The notes beneath the pieces were generated by a model. It worked only from the letters and a program-made list of their open reading frames with translations. It ran no database searches and was not told the origin of the DNA. DNA of 64,000 bases from Phycisphaerae bacterium (GTDB lineage Bacteria; Planctomycetota; Phycisphaerae; Phycisphaerales; Phycisphaeraceae): positions 26,835-90,834 of the forward strand of contig JAUIGU010000015.1 in the NCBI GenBank assembly GCA_030432595.1, in the 5' to 3' direction. The position numbers and the translations under genes were made by a program. This document shows positions 1 to 10,966 of this stretch, piece after piece. Numbering within the stretch: position 1 is the stretch's first letter; each line of letters opens with the position of its first letter.

Positions 1-947
1 CTGACGGCGCGGAGGAATTCGCTCTTGTCCTGGGCCTCGGCTTCGAGCTTGTCGTTGGCGTGGCGGACCTCGGCGGTGCGCTGCTTCACGAGCTGTTCGA
101 GCCGTTCGTTCACCTGAGACAACTGCGTTTGGGCCTCGAACAGCGACGCCACCATGACGTTGAACGCCTCGCAGAGCTGCCCGAGGTCGTCCTGCGTGGT
201 GACCTTAATCGGTTGGGGCCGCTGGCCGCGCACGAGCAGCGCCAACGACTGGCGCAGCGACCGCAGCGGCGCCGTCCACTTCGCAACGACGAACGCGGTG
301 ATCGGCACCATCAGCAGGCACACCAGGAGCGCCGCCCCGAACTGCAGCAGGTTGATCGTCAAGAGCGCGTCCGCCGCGTCGTGGTCGTTCAACGCGAGCG
401 TCAGGTAGCCCTCGACCGTGGGCAGCGCGTCCTGGGTCCGCGGCGTCTGCACCGACGTGCGGTGGATCGCGATGCTGCCCGTGGCGTTGTTTATCGATCG
501 GCTGCCCACCGCGTCGATCGGCAGGTCTTCGAGGCTGATGGCCACGTCCGGGTCGCCCACGGGCCGGTAGAGCACCTTGCCCGTGGCGTCGGTGACCTCG
601 ATCAGGGCGACGCGCGGGTCTTCGCGCAGCCAGTCCACCACCTGGCGGGCGTCGTGGGAGAACCCGTCGGCGAGCCGGCCGGACAACGCGCCGGCGGTGA
701 CCCGCGTCAACTGCTCGGTGGAGCGCAGGTGGCTGCGGCTCATGCCGTCCAGCGCGATGAAGTTCATCGCCACTGCACAGGTGAAGGTCGGGACGACCAC
801 GGCCATGACGCTCCACATCACCAGCCGTTGACGCATCGAGGACGCGCGGCGGCGGCGGCGGCGGGCCGGCGGGGTGGCCGGCGCGGAGGCGGATGGAGTC
901 TGTGACAACGCGGCGTCTCCCGGGACGGTTCTCCTGCGGGGGGTCAT
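1..947 (-). CDS. Sensor histidine kinase, N-terminal part (cut by window edge)
   Basis: This is a membrane-bound two-component sensor kinase whose 3' part lies outside the window. The protein starts with an Arg-rich cytoplasmic stretch (a run of six Arg near residues 29-34), then a first membrane helix at about residues 42-65, a periplasmic sensing region of about 135 residues, a second helix near 200-222, a HAMP-like linker and a coiled coil. The last readable residues are DKSEFLRAVS, which in this family directly precede the phospho-accepting His, so the catalytic core is just beyond position 1. ATG at 947 is used; an in-frame ATG at 836 (MRQRLVMW) directly before the first helix is a good alternative. 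The family call rests on the helix-HAMP-coil layout plus the H-box approach; the ligand is unknown. It is divergent from the lipoprotein gene at 1020. Confidence 0.8.
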   Translation of the reverse strand, partial: MTPRRRTVPGDAALSQTPSASAPATPPARRRRRRASSMRQRLVMWSVMAVVVPTFTCAVAMNFIALDGMSRSHLRSTEQLTRVTAGALSGRLADGFSHDARQVVDWLREDPRVALIEVTDATGKVLYRPVGDPDVAISLEDLPIDAVGSRSINNATGSIAIHRTSVQTPRTQDALPTVEGYLTLALNDHDAADALLTINLLQFGAALLVCLLMVPITAFVVAKWTAPLRSLRQSLALLVRGQRPQPIKVTTQDDLGQLCEAFNVMVASLFEAQTQLSQVNERLEQLVKQRTAEVRHANDKLEAEAQDKSEFLRAV

Positions 948-1019
948 CGACGCGAAACGGCCGGCGTTTAAGCCCGCCCGGCCTCTGCGGCCACGCGAAA
1001 CGGGCGATAAACTGCCGGG

Positions 1020-1688
1020 ATGACCGGTCGCCCCGGCCTTCTCGGACGTTGCGTGACGCCCGGCGTCGCTTCGGCGGCGTGCGCGGTTCTGGCGTTCTCG
1101 ATGGTTCTGGCGACCAGCCCCGGATGCCAGACTGCACCCTCGGCGTCCGACGCCACCGTCATGTCCGTCTCGCAAACCGAAACGTCGGCCTCGGCCGCGG
1201 CGTTTGTCTTCCACGACACCGAGCGGCCCGCGGTGTTTGAGCAGGTCGTCCTCGTCCTGCGCGACGCCGGCTACGCCGTCGATCGGGCCGACTACCGTGC
1301 CGGCGTGGTCACGACGCAGCCGCGTCAGGTCCCCCTGGCCGTGGAACTCTGGTCGCCGGAACGCTTGGACGGTGACCGCGCGTGGGAGGCGACGCTCAGC
1401 CCGATGCGGCGGGTGGTCCGCGTGTCGGCCGAACCGCTGGGGTTACGGGACGCTGATTCGGCCGATGAAGAATGGGCGATGAACCAACTGCACTGGGAAG
1501 TGCAGCTCGAGCGCTACGTCGCGCCCACCCGCCGGGTGATCAACGCGGCCCGCGGCCGGGAGTTCTCCACGCTCGACGGCGTCCCGGAGCCGTGGGAACA
1601 GCGTGGCCTGACCGCCCGCTACTGGGAGCCGCTGGGCCGTGACCCCCAGACCGAGCAGCGCCTCGCCCGCGACTTCGCCGACCGATAA
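1020..1688 (+). CDS. Putative lipoprotein, function unknown
   Basis: A 222-residue protein with an N-terminal hydrophobic segment (about residues 16-32) ending in ATSPGCQTAP, which looks like a lipobox although Ser-Pro-Gly before the Cys is not the ideal Leu-Ala/Ser-Gly pattern. The mature part is a small soluble domain with no motif I recognise. Codon use matches the neighbours and the reading frame is open across the whole span. It lies between a divergent sensor kinase gene and the transketolase gene 55 bp downstream, so it may be transcribed with the latter. I cannot assign a function; an outer-membrane-anchored periplasmic protein is the most that can be inferred. Confidence 0.65.
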   Translation: MTGRPGLLGRCVTPGVASAACAVLAFSMVLATSPGCQTAPSASDATVMSVSQTETSASAAAFVFHDTERPAVFEQVVLVLRDAGYAVDRADYRAGVVTTQPRQVPLAVELWSPERLDGDRAWEATLSPMRRVVRVSAEPLGLRDADSADEEWAMNQLHWEVQLERYVAPTRRVINAARGREFSTLDGVPEPWEQRGLTARYWEPLGRDPQTEQRLARDFADR

Positions 1689-1743
1689 CCCCGGATGACC
1701 CCCTGAATCTCCCCCGAGTGTTCACCCCAACCCGGAACCGATC

Positions 1744-3753
1744 ATGACCACCGCCACCGCCGCCGTCGGGGACTCGACCATGCCCACCGCCGCCGACTTC
1801 CCCTTCGACCTCTCGTCCTACCGCGACATCGCGCTCGACCCGGCGCAGCCCACGCTCACCGACGCGCAGCGCGACGACCTCAAATACAACGTCGCGCTCT
1901 GCCGCGACGCCATCACGTTCTTCACCGCCTACGCCGGGGCACGCGGCGTCAGCGGGCACAGCGGCGGGCCGTTCGACACCGTGCCCGAAGTCTGCATCGT
2001 CCGCGGCTTCGTCGAGCACAGCAAGAAGGGCGGCGCGCCCAAGGTCATGGACATCTACTGGGACGAGGCCGGCCACCGCGTCGCCACGCAGTACCTGATC
2101 GCCGCGCTCGACGGCGAATTGCCGATCGAAAAGCTCTTCCGCTACCGCGAATACAACCAGCACCTGCCCGGCCACCCCGAGCGCGGGTTCACGCCCGGCG
2201 TCAAGTTTTCGTCCGGCCGGCTCGGGCACATGTGGCCGTTCGTCAACGGCGTCGCCATGGCCCACCCCGACCACGTCGTCTTCATGCTCGGCTCCGACGG
2301 TTCGCAGCAGGAAGGCAACGACGCCGAGGCCGCGCGCCTCGCCGTCGCGCAAGGCCTGAACGTCAAGCTCCTCGTCGACGACAACAACGTCACCATCGCC
2401 GGCCACCCGTCCGACTACATGCCCGGCTACGACGTCGCCAAGACCCTCGAAGGCCACGGCCTGGGCGTCACCACCGGCGACGGCGAAAACCTCGACGAGC
2501 TCTACCAACGCATGTGCACCGCGCTCCAGGTCGATGGGCCCGTCGCGCTGATCAACAAGCGCCCCATGGCCCCCGGCATCCCCGGCGTCGAGGGCTCCAC
2601 GCACGGCCACGACGTGTTCAAAGCCTCCGCCGCCATCGCCTACTTCGAGCAGCGCGGCACCGACGAAGCCCGGAAGGCCATCGAACTCATCAACAGCGCA
2701 CCCAAGGTCGACAGCAAGCCGCACTACCCCGGCTCCAGCGAAGACGCCGAGGCCAACCGCGGCCTGTTCGGCAAGGTCATGGTCGAGATCTTGAACGGCC
2801 TCGACGCCGAGACCCGCAAGAAGACCGTCCGCGTCTTCGACTGCGACCTCGAAGGCTCCACCGGAATCAACGCCATCCACGACGCCTTCCCCGACATCTA
2901 CATCTCCGGCGGCATCATGGAACGCGGCAACTACTCCGCCGCCGCCGGCTTCGGCTTCGACGAAGACAAGCAGGGCGTCTTTGCCACCTTCTCCGCCTTC
3001 CTCGAGATGTGCGTCTCGGAAATCACGATGGCCCGGCTCAACCAGTGCAACGTGCTCGCGCACTTCAGCCACTCCGGCGTCGACGACATGGCTGACAACA
3101 CCTGCCACTTCGGCATCAACCACTTCTTTGCCGACGGCGGCATGGATTCACACGACGGCAAGACCCTCGACAACACCCGGCTGTACTTCCCCGGCGACCC
3201 CAACCAGTTCCGCGCCTGCGTCAAGAAAGTCTTCCACGACAAGGGCCTGCGCTTCGTGTTCTCCAACCGCTCCAAGATCCCGTACATCCTCAAGGAAGAC
3301 GGCTCGAAGTTCTACGACGACACCGCGTTCACGCCCGGCAAAGACGATGTCATCCGCCAGGCAAGCAAAGCGGTCGGCGGCGCCCGCAAACCGATGGGCG
3401 GCTACGTCGTGTCCTACGGCTCGTGCCTGCACCGCGCCCTCGGCGCCGTCGAAGAACTCCGCAAGGAAGGCATCGGCGTCGGCTTGGTGAACAAGGCGAC
3501 GCTCAACGTCTGGGACGAGGAAGCCATGGCCGCGCTCGCCAAGGCCCCGTACGTCCTCGTCGCCGAGGAACTCAACGTCAAGACGTCGTTGGGCTCACGC
3601 TTCGGCAGCGCACTGTTGCAGCGCGGCTTCGCCGGCAAGTACGACCACATCGGCACGCATAAGGAAGGCTGCGGCGGCCTGTGGCGGCAGATGGGCTTCC
3701 AGGGCCTGGACCCGCAGGGCATCGCCGAGGCGGTGCGCAAGCTCGCGGGCTGA
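1744..3753 (+). CDS. Transketolase (divergent form)
   Basis: Transketolase transfers two-carbon units between sugar phosphates in the pentose phosphate or Calvin pathways using thiamine diphosphate. The 669-residue length fits the family (about 620-680). Visible features are the early GVSGHSGGPFDT segment, the ThDP/metal motif GSDGSQQEGNDAEAARLA followed about 30 residues later by LLVDDNNVTIAG (the GDG-N-NN type motif), a pyrimidine-binding domain with VFATFSAFLEM and HFSHSGVDD, and a C-terminal domain ending in GCGGLWRQMGF. The sequence departs from the E. coli TktA type in many places (for instance GSDG instead of GDG), so substrate range could differ; a transketolase-like enzyme acting in central carbon metabolism is the safest reading. 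The downstream toxin-antitoxin pair starts 26 bp after the stop. Confidence 0.85.
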   Translation: MTTATAAVGDSTMPTAADFPFDLSSYRDIALDPAQPTLTDAQRDDLKYNVALCRDAITFFTAYAGARGVSGHSGGPFDTVPEVCIVRGFVEHSKKGGAPKVMDIYWDEAGHRVATQYLIAALDGELPIEKLFRYREYNQHLPGHPERGFTPGVKFSSGRLGHMWPFVNGVAMAHPDHVVFMLGSDGSQQEGNDAEAARLAVAQGLNVKLLVDDNNVTIAGHPSDYMPGYDVAKTLEGHGLGVTTGDGENLDELYQRMCTALQVDGPVALINKRPMAPGIPGVEGSTHGHDVFKASAAIAYFEQRGTDEARKAIELINSAPKVDSKPHYPGSSEDAEANRGLFGKVMVEILNGLDAETRKKTVRVFDCDLEGSTGINAIHDAFPDIYISGGIMERGNYSAAAGFGFDEDKQGVFATFSAFLEMCVSEITMARLNQCNVLAHFSHSGVDDMADNTCHFGINHFFADGGMDSHDGKTLDNTRLYFPGDPNQFRACVKKVFHDKGLRFVFSNRSKIPYILKEDGSKFYDDTAFTPGKDDVIRQASKAVGGARKPMGGYVVSYGSCLHRALGAVEELRKEGIGVGLVNKATLNVWDEEAMAALAKAPYVLVAEELNVKTSLGSRFGSALLQRGFAGKYDHIGTHKEGCGGLWRQMGFQGLDPQGIAEAVRKLAG

Positions 3754-3778
3754 TCGACTCGACGGGTACAATCCAACA

Positions 3779-4087
3779 ATGGTTGCCCCCCTGCGCCCCC
3801 ACATTGACCGCCGGCAGATTGAAGCGTTCTGTCGCGAACGCGGGATCGCCTGGTTGGCGTTGTTCGGCTCGGTCCTGCGCGATGACTTCCGACCGGAAAG
3901 CGACGTGGACGTATTGATCGAGTTTGAGCCCGACCATGTGCCCGGCTTGTTCGAGTTTTCTGGATACGCTTTGGAACTGGAAAACATCGTCGGCAAGCGC
4001 GTTGACCTGCACACGCCCCGCAGCTTGAGCCGCTACTTCCGGGAGCGAGTCATCCAGGACGCGGAAACACTGTATGGATCTCGATGA
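3779..4087 (+). CDS. mntA: MntA-like minimal nucleotidyltransferase (antitoxin)
   Basis: A 102-residue minimal nucleotidyltransferase. The signature GSVLRDDFRPESDVDVL matches the GS-X10-DxD motif used by MntA antitoxins, which in characterised systems AMPylate a Tyr of the partner HEPN toxin. Length is typical. The gene overlaps the next gene, a HEPN protein, by 14 bp, which supports tight co-expression of the two. The role as antitoxin is inferred from the family and the pairing; no activity can be seen from sequence. It follows the transketolase gene closely, so it may be read from that promoter as well. Confidence 0.88.
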   Translation: MVAPLRPHIDRRQIEAFCRERGIAWLALFGSVLRDDFRPESDVDVLIEFEPDHVPGLFEFSGYALELENIVGKRVDLHTPRSLSRYFRERVIQDAETLYGSR

Positions 4088-4415
4088 CACGGACCGACTG
4101 CGTCATATCGCCGACGCGGCGCGGAAACCGTTGGAACATTTTGATGCCGTCAGCCTGGAAGCCTACGCCGCTGACGATTACACCATTCACGCCGACGTGA
4201 ATCTGTTGACCGTCATCGGTGAAACCGCGGCGCAGTTGACGGAGGTCGGACGCGCGACGGTGCCTTCTGTGCCGTGGGACAAAGTGATCCACATGCGACA
4301 CATCCTGGTCCACCGGTACTTCGAGATTGACGTACCCGTCGTGTACAGCACGTTACGAGAGGACGTTCCGAACCTGCTGACCGCCGTCGAGCAGGCGCTG
4401 AAGAGTCGTGGCTGA
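4074..4415 (+). CDS. hepT: HepT-like HEPN ribonuclease toxin
   Basis: A 113-residue HEPN-domain protein of the HepT (DUF86) family, which acts as an RNase toxin. Near residues 75-82 the segment MRHILVHRYFEI carries the full R-X4-H-X-Y motif: Arg and His form the RNase site and the Tyr is the residue AMPylated by MntA in studied pairs. The start ATG lies inside the end of the mntA-like gene. All expected key residues are present, so the pair looks intact. The convergent hybrid kinase gene ends 4 bp beyond its stop. Confidence 0.88.
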   Translation: MDLDDTDRLRHIADAARKPLEHFDAVSLEAYAADDYTIHADVNLLTVIGETAAQLTEVGRATVPSVPWDKVIHMRHILVHRYFEIDVPVVYSTLREDVPNLLTAVEQALKSRG

Positions 4416-4418
4416 CCT

Positions 4419-6980
<2,562 letters not shown>

Positions 6981-7103
6981 ACGTGCTCCGGCCCCCCCCG
7001 GGGGCATTCCCCCCACCAAGAACATCGACTCACGCGCGGTCCCTCTGAACCGGCCACGGCGTTGCGCCCCCGAAACACGGTCTGATAAAAACCGATCGGA
7101 CGG

Positions 7104-8351
7104 TCAGCCCAACAACCCGCCCAGAACCGGCCGGAGAAAATCGCACCGCCACCCCCGCGTCAGCCGGTTGTCCGGCCGATCCCGGCCCTCGTCGTCGGCG
7201 CGCACCAACTCCGTGAGCTCACGTTTGCTCAGCACCATCGTGGGCGCGATGCCGCGCTGCTCGGCGTGGTTGCGGACCGCCGGCCACAGCGTGTCGAGGC
7301 GCTCTTTCGCACCCTCGGTCATCGGTCGGCCACTGTCGCGCCGCGGCGGCAGCTCGCCGGACAACGCGTCTTGCGTGACCGCCACGATCGCCTCGGCGAA
7401 GCGCTCCTTGATCGGCCAGGGCACGCCCTTGCAGTTGCGCACCGTCTCCGCGTCCTCGGGCTTGCACCGCGCCAGGTCTACCAGCGCCTGATCATCCAGA
7501 AAAGCGCGGACCGGCACGTCATTTTTCTCCGCCTGCTCGTAACGCCAGATCCGCAGCGCATCACACACCGCCTGCTGACGGCGTCGCAGCTTTCCGACCC
7601 CGCGGGCGCGGAGTTTCATCGCCAGCGGGTCGTTGCGCAGCGCCTCGGGCCGTGTCAGCTCGGCGAACTCGGCGTGGGCCTTGTCGCGATGGCCGAACTG
7701 TTCCAGACGTTTCTCCAGCTCGTGCCGGGCCAGCATCAGGTACCGCACGTCGTTCGCGGCGTACGCGACCTGCGTCTCGGTCAGCGGCCGGCGGTCCCAC
7801 CGGCTGAACTTGTGGTCGGTGCCCAGATCCGCATGGCACAACGCCGCGACCAGCTTCTCCAGCGACGTGGGGTAGTCCAGCCCGACGAACGCCGCCGCGA
7901 CCTGCGTGTCGAACACCTTCTGCGCCGGCCGGCCCGTCAGCCGCAGCGCCGGCTCGAGGTCCTGCTTGCCCGCGTGCACGATCTTCTGCACCGACGCGTC
8001 GCCGATCATCGCCCAGAACGGCGTGAGGTCGAAGTCCGCCAGCGGGTCAATTAGCGTCACCGCCTGCTCGGTGGCGACCTGGATCAGGCAGAACCGCGGG
8101 TGGAACGTCTGCTCGCCGATGAACTCCGCGTCGTACGCGAACCGGCCCGCGTCCCGCAGCCGACGCAGCAGCGCCGCCAACCCCTCGGCCGTGTCCACCA
8201 GCGCCGGCGTGTTGCCCGGGACCATCGGGTGGTCGAGCACCACCGGCAACTCCGCGCCCTCGGCACGGATGCGCTCGTCCGCCAACCGGCGGTGCGGCGG
8301 CCGGTAACGCGGCCAAGGCGCGGGGTCGGGGGTGGTTGAGGGTGAAGCCAT
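7104..8351 (-). CDS. rnd: Ribonuclease D
   Basis: A 415-residue DEDDy 3'-5' exoribonuclease that trims tRNA and other small RNAs. The three exonuclease motifs are visible: YDAEFIGE (Asp and Glu), IVHAGKQDLE, and YAANDVRYLM with the Tyr and Asp of the DEDDy class. A C-terminal HRDC-like helical region follows, with a typical family length overall. ATG at 8351 (MASPSTTPD) is preferred; the frame stays open to a GTG at 8393, but the added residues look non-coding. It is divergent from the antiporter gene starting at 8549. Confidence 0.92.
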   Translation of the reverse strand: MASPSTTPDPAPWPRYRPPHRRLADERIRAEGAELPVVLDHPMVPGNTPALVDTAEGLAALLRRLRDAGRFAYDAEFIGEQTFHPRFCLIQVATEQAVTLIDPLADFDLTPFWAMIGDASVQKIVHAGKQDLEPALRLTGRPAQKVFDTQVAAAFVGLDYPTSLEKLVAALCHADLGTDHKFSRWDRRPLTETQVAYAANDVRYLMLARHELEKRLEQFGHRDKAHAEFAELTRPEALRNDPLAMKLRARGVGKLRRRQQAVCDALRIWRYEQAEKNDVPVRAFLDDQALVDLARCKPEDAETVRNCKGVPWPIKERFAEAIVAVTQDALSGELPPRRDSGRPMTEGAKERLDTLWPAVRNHAEQRGIAPTMVLSKRELTELVRADDEGRDRPDNRLTRGWRCDFLRPVLGGLLG

Positions 8352-8548
8352 CGCAGAGATGCAGCATCGGCCGACACAGCCGAACACCCGCACAGTCTAA
8401 CGGTCGAACGTCACAAACCGCGGAAAGGGACAGATGCGACGACGGCGTGCGGGTTTCTCCTTCCTGACGGCCGCCGGGGCGTTACATTGCCACGGTGCCC
8501 GGCGTACGGAGACGCCGCGGCCCCCGGCGTGCCGCCCCCGAGCCCGCG

Positions 8549-10282
8549 ATGAACTGGCAACTCCTGGCCGAAGGCTTGATCGTGCTCGCCGTGGCGATGG
8601 TCTTCGGCGCCATCGCCGAACGCTTCAAGCAGAGCGCGATTGTGGGGTTCATGCTCGCCGGCGTCGTCGTCGGACCCGCCTTCACCGAGATCATCGCCAA
8701 CCGCGACGACAACATCGTCGCCATCGCCTCGCTGGGCGTCACGCTGCTGATGTTCACCATCGGCCTGGAGTTCTCCTGGAGCAAGCTCAAACGCCTGGGC
8801 CTGCGCGCCGTCGTCGCCGGGGCGCTGCAGATCGGGCTCACCCTCGGGCTCGCCACGCTGCTGGTCTGGCTGTTCGGCATGGGGATCAAGGCGGGCGTCG
8901 CCGTAGGCGCCGCGGTGGCGATGTCCTCGACCGGCGTGGTCATGCCCGCGCTCGCCCGCGCCGGCGACGTCGACTCCACGCACGGCCGGTTCGACCTGGG
9001 CATCCTCCTGGTCCAGGACGCGGCGGTTGTGCCCGCCATCCTCGTCGTCGGCGCGCTCGGCGGAGAGGGCACCGTGCCCCAGGTCCTCGGCCAGACCGCG
9101 ATCAGCTTCCTCATCGTCGCGGGGTTCATCGCGTTCTTTGCGCTGTTCAGCTATTACGTCCTGCCCGCGCTCGTGCGCTTCACCGCGCCCACGCACAACC
9201 GCGACATGCCCGCGCTCTTCGCCATCATCGCCTCCATGGGCGCGGCCTGGGCGGCGAACGTCTGCGGCCTCTCCCCGGCGCTGGGCGCCTTCATCGCCGC
9301 CGTCTTCCTGGGCGAGTCCGTCATCGCCACGCAACTCCGCGGCGACATCGGCGCGCTCAAAACGATCTTCGTCACGCTGTTCTTCGCAAGCATCGGCATG
9401 CTCGCCGACCCCGCGTGGATGTGGGACAACCTGGGGCTCGTGCTCGCCGCCACCGCGCTCGTGCTCGTGGGCAAGCCGGCCGTGGTCTACCTCGTCGGCA
9501 AGATCATGGGCCTCACGCACCGCGCGGCGCTCGCGGCGGGCGTATGCATGGGGCAGGTCGGCGTGTTCAGCTTCGTCCTCGCCCAGATCGCCCACACGCC
9601 GGCCACCCCCGAGTCCGAGCCGGTCATCGACGCGACGCTGTTCAACGTCGTCGTCAGCGTCGCGATCCTCACGCTGTTCGCCACGCCGTACCTGGTGCAG
9701 TTCGCGCCGACGCTGGGCATGAAGTACGAACGCCTGCTCCGCCGGCTGGGCTGGGTGAAGTCCGCGTCGCGCGAGGACGGCGCCAGCGGCAAAGATTTGT
9801 CGGGACACGTCATCGTCGTGGGGTTCGGGCCCGCGGGTCGGGCGGTGGCGGATCGGGCCTACGCCGCGGGCACGCCCGTGGTCGTCATCGACCTCAACCC
9901 CACGTCGGTCCTGGCCGCGCGCCGGGCCGGCATGCGCGCCTACGTCGGCGACGCCAGCAACCCCGACCTGCTCAAGCTCGTCAACCTCCCCGACGCCGAG
10001 GCCCTGGTCGTCACCCTTCCCGACCACCGCCTCACCGTTGGCGTCATCGTCGAGGCCAAGCTCATGGTCCCCAAACTCCGCGCCATCGCCCGCTCGCGCT
10101 ACCACCGCTACGTCGATCTGCTCGAGGCCGCCGGCGCCGACGTCATCGTCGACGAAGAAGCCAACGTCGGCGACCGCATGGCCGAAGCCCTGCCCCTGTC
10201 CGAACGCCTCGTCACCGCCCGCGACGCAGACGGAGACGTGCTCAAAGAAAAACAAAGCAAAGACGCGATCGCGGTGGGGTGA
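8549..10282 (+). CDS. KefB/CPA2-type cation:proton antiporter with RCK domain
   Basis: A 577-residue inner-membrane monovalent cation:proton antiporter of the CPA2 family. The first roughly 400 residues form about 12 hydrophobic helices, including the conserved GLEFSWSKLK and VQDAAVVPAI segments. From about residue 417 there is a cytoplasmic RCK/TrkA-N Rossmann domain (HVIVVGFGPAGRAVADRA, then VVVIDLNP and AYVGDASNPDLL), which binds a nucleotide and gates transport. ATG at 8549 (MNWQLLAEGL) is chosen over a GTG 54 bp upstream because the latter adds only Arg/Pro-rich residues. K+ or Na+ efflux cannot be separated from sequence alone. It is followed by a long hairpin-rich non-coding stretch. 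Confidence 0.88.
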   Translation: MNWQLLAEGLIVLAVAMVFGAIAERFKQSAIVGFMLAGVVVGPAFTEIIANRDDNIVAIASLGVTLLMFTIGLEFSWSKLKRLGLRAVVAGALQIGLTLGLATLLVWLFGMGIKAGVAVGAAVAMSSTGVVMPALARAGDVDSTHGRFDLGILLVQDAAVVPAILVVGALGGEGTVPQVLGQTAISFLIVAGFIAFFALFSYYVLPALVRFTAPTHNRDMPALFAIIASMGAAWAANVCGLSPALGAFIAAVFLGESVIATQLRGDIGALKTIFVTLFFASIGMLADPAWMWDNLGLVLAATALVLVGKPAVVYLVGKIMGLTHRAALAAGVCMGQVGVFSFVLAQIAHTPATPESEPVIDATLFNVVVSVAILTLFATPYLVQFAPTLGMKYERLLRRLGWVKSASREDGASGKDLSGHVIVVGFGPAGRAVADRAYAAGTPVVVIDLNPTSVLAARRAGMRAYVGDASNPDLLKLVNLPDAEALVVTLPDHRLTVGVIVEAKLMVPKLRAIARSRYHRYVDLLEAAGADVIVDEEANVGDRMAEALPLSERLVTARDADGDVLKEKQSKDAIAVG

Positions 10283-10893
10283 GCATGTGGTCTGGGTTTC
10301 TGCGCACGCTTGGCCCGGTACTTCGCCGCGGCTTCTTGACCCGCGGGTAAAATGAATCAAGCGAGTGAAGGGCGTGGCCTCCGCGTGGGTGCCAGGTGGG
10401 TGAGGGGTCTGGTTCCTTAATCACGAATTGCCGTGTGGCCTTGGACGCGGGTGGGTCGAAATGGATTTCGACGCCACGCCGTCTCCCGCCGGGATCGCCC
10501 GAGTGAGTCCCATCCGAAGCGCGGTGACGGCGGGCTGAAAAGCCGACGCCGGCCGGGGGTCTGTGGATCGTGACGACGGTCCCGCCCCGGAGTCTCTAAC
10601 CCATTGTGCGTCGCGCCATCGCGTGCGACGGGTGGGTGGGGGTCACGGCGTTCTGTGACAAGTGAATCCGAGGGGCGTTGTCGTCCCCATAACCGTCCGT
10701 GTCTTATTGCACGGACAGCCGGAACCGGGCCGGTTCCGGACCGGGAGCCGCCGGCTCCCGGCTGCGGCGCGAAGTATGTGTTTCCTTCCCTCCCTTTCAG
10801 GGAGGGATTCAAGGGAGGGTGGGGCGTGCGCGGAAACACGGCGTAGAGAATTGAAGTGATGGCGAGGTTCGACCCTCACGCCGGCAGGGAGAG
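10283..10893. repeat. Intergenic hairpin cluster without gene
   Basis: This gap between the antiporter gene and dnaA has no convincing gene. It holds several inverted repeats: 10455-10472 (7-bp arms), 10695-10716 (7-bp arms, 8-base loop), 10719-10739 (10-bp arms CCGGAACCGG, one-base loop), 10741-10761 (10-bp arms CCGGGAGCCG, one-base loop), and 10788-10806 (CCCTCCC arms). The two 10-1-10 hairpins are separated by one base. No tRNA, promoter or protein signal was seen. Confidence 0.65.
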
Positions 10894-10929
10894 GGGGTAA
10901 AACAAAGCCCCGCAAGCGCTTGCGGGGCT
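10894..10929 (-). terminator. Rho-independent terminator of dnaA
   Basis: A perfect 24-bp palindrome at 10906-10929 (arm AGCCCCGCAAGC) lies 37 bp past the dnaA stop. Read on the minus strand the stem is followed by TTTGTTTTACC, so stem and T-rich tail together form a good intrinsic terminator. The palindrome also resembles others dispersed in this window. Confidence 0.75.
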
Positions 10930-10966
10930 ACGGCGTGCGTTTACGTTCCTGTTCACTTGCCCCGGC

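Noticed and set aside
8411..10360. Very long open frames on the minus strand and in other plus-strand frames over the antiporter gene
   Set aside because: They encode Arg/Gly/Asp-rich sequence without domains and mirror the codon bias of the real antiporter gene.
10788..10818. CCCTCCC/GGGAGGG/GGGAGGG run as a G-quadruplex or terminator
   Set aside because: The G runs are too irregular for a confident quadruplex and no T-run follows the stem.
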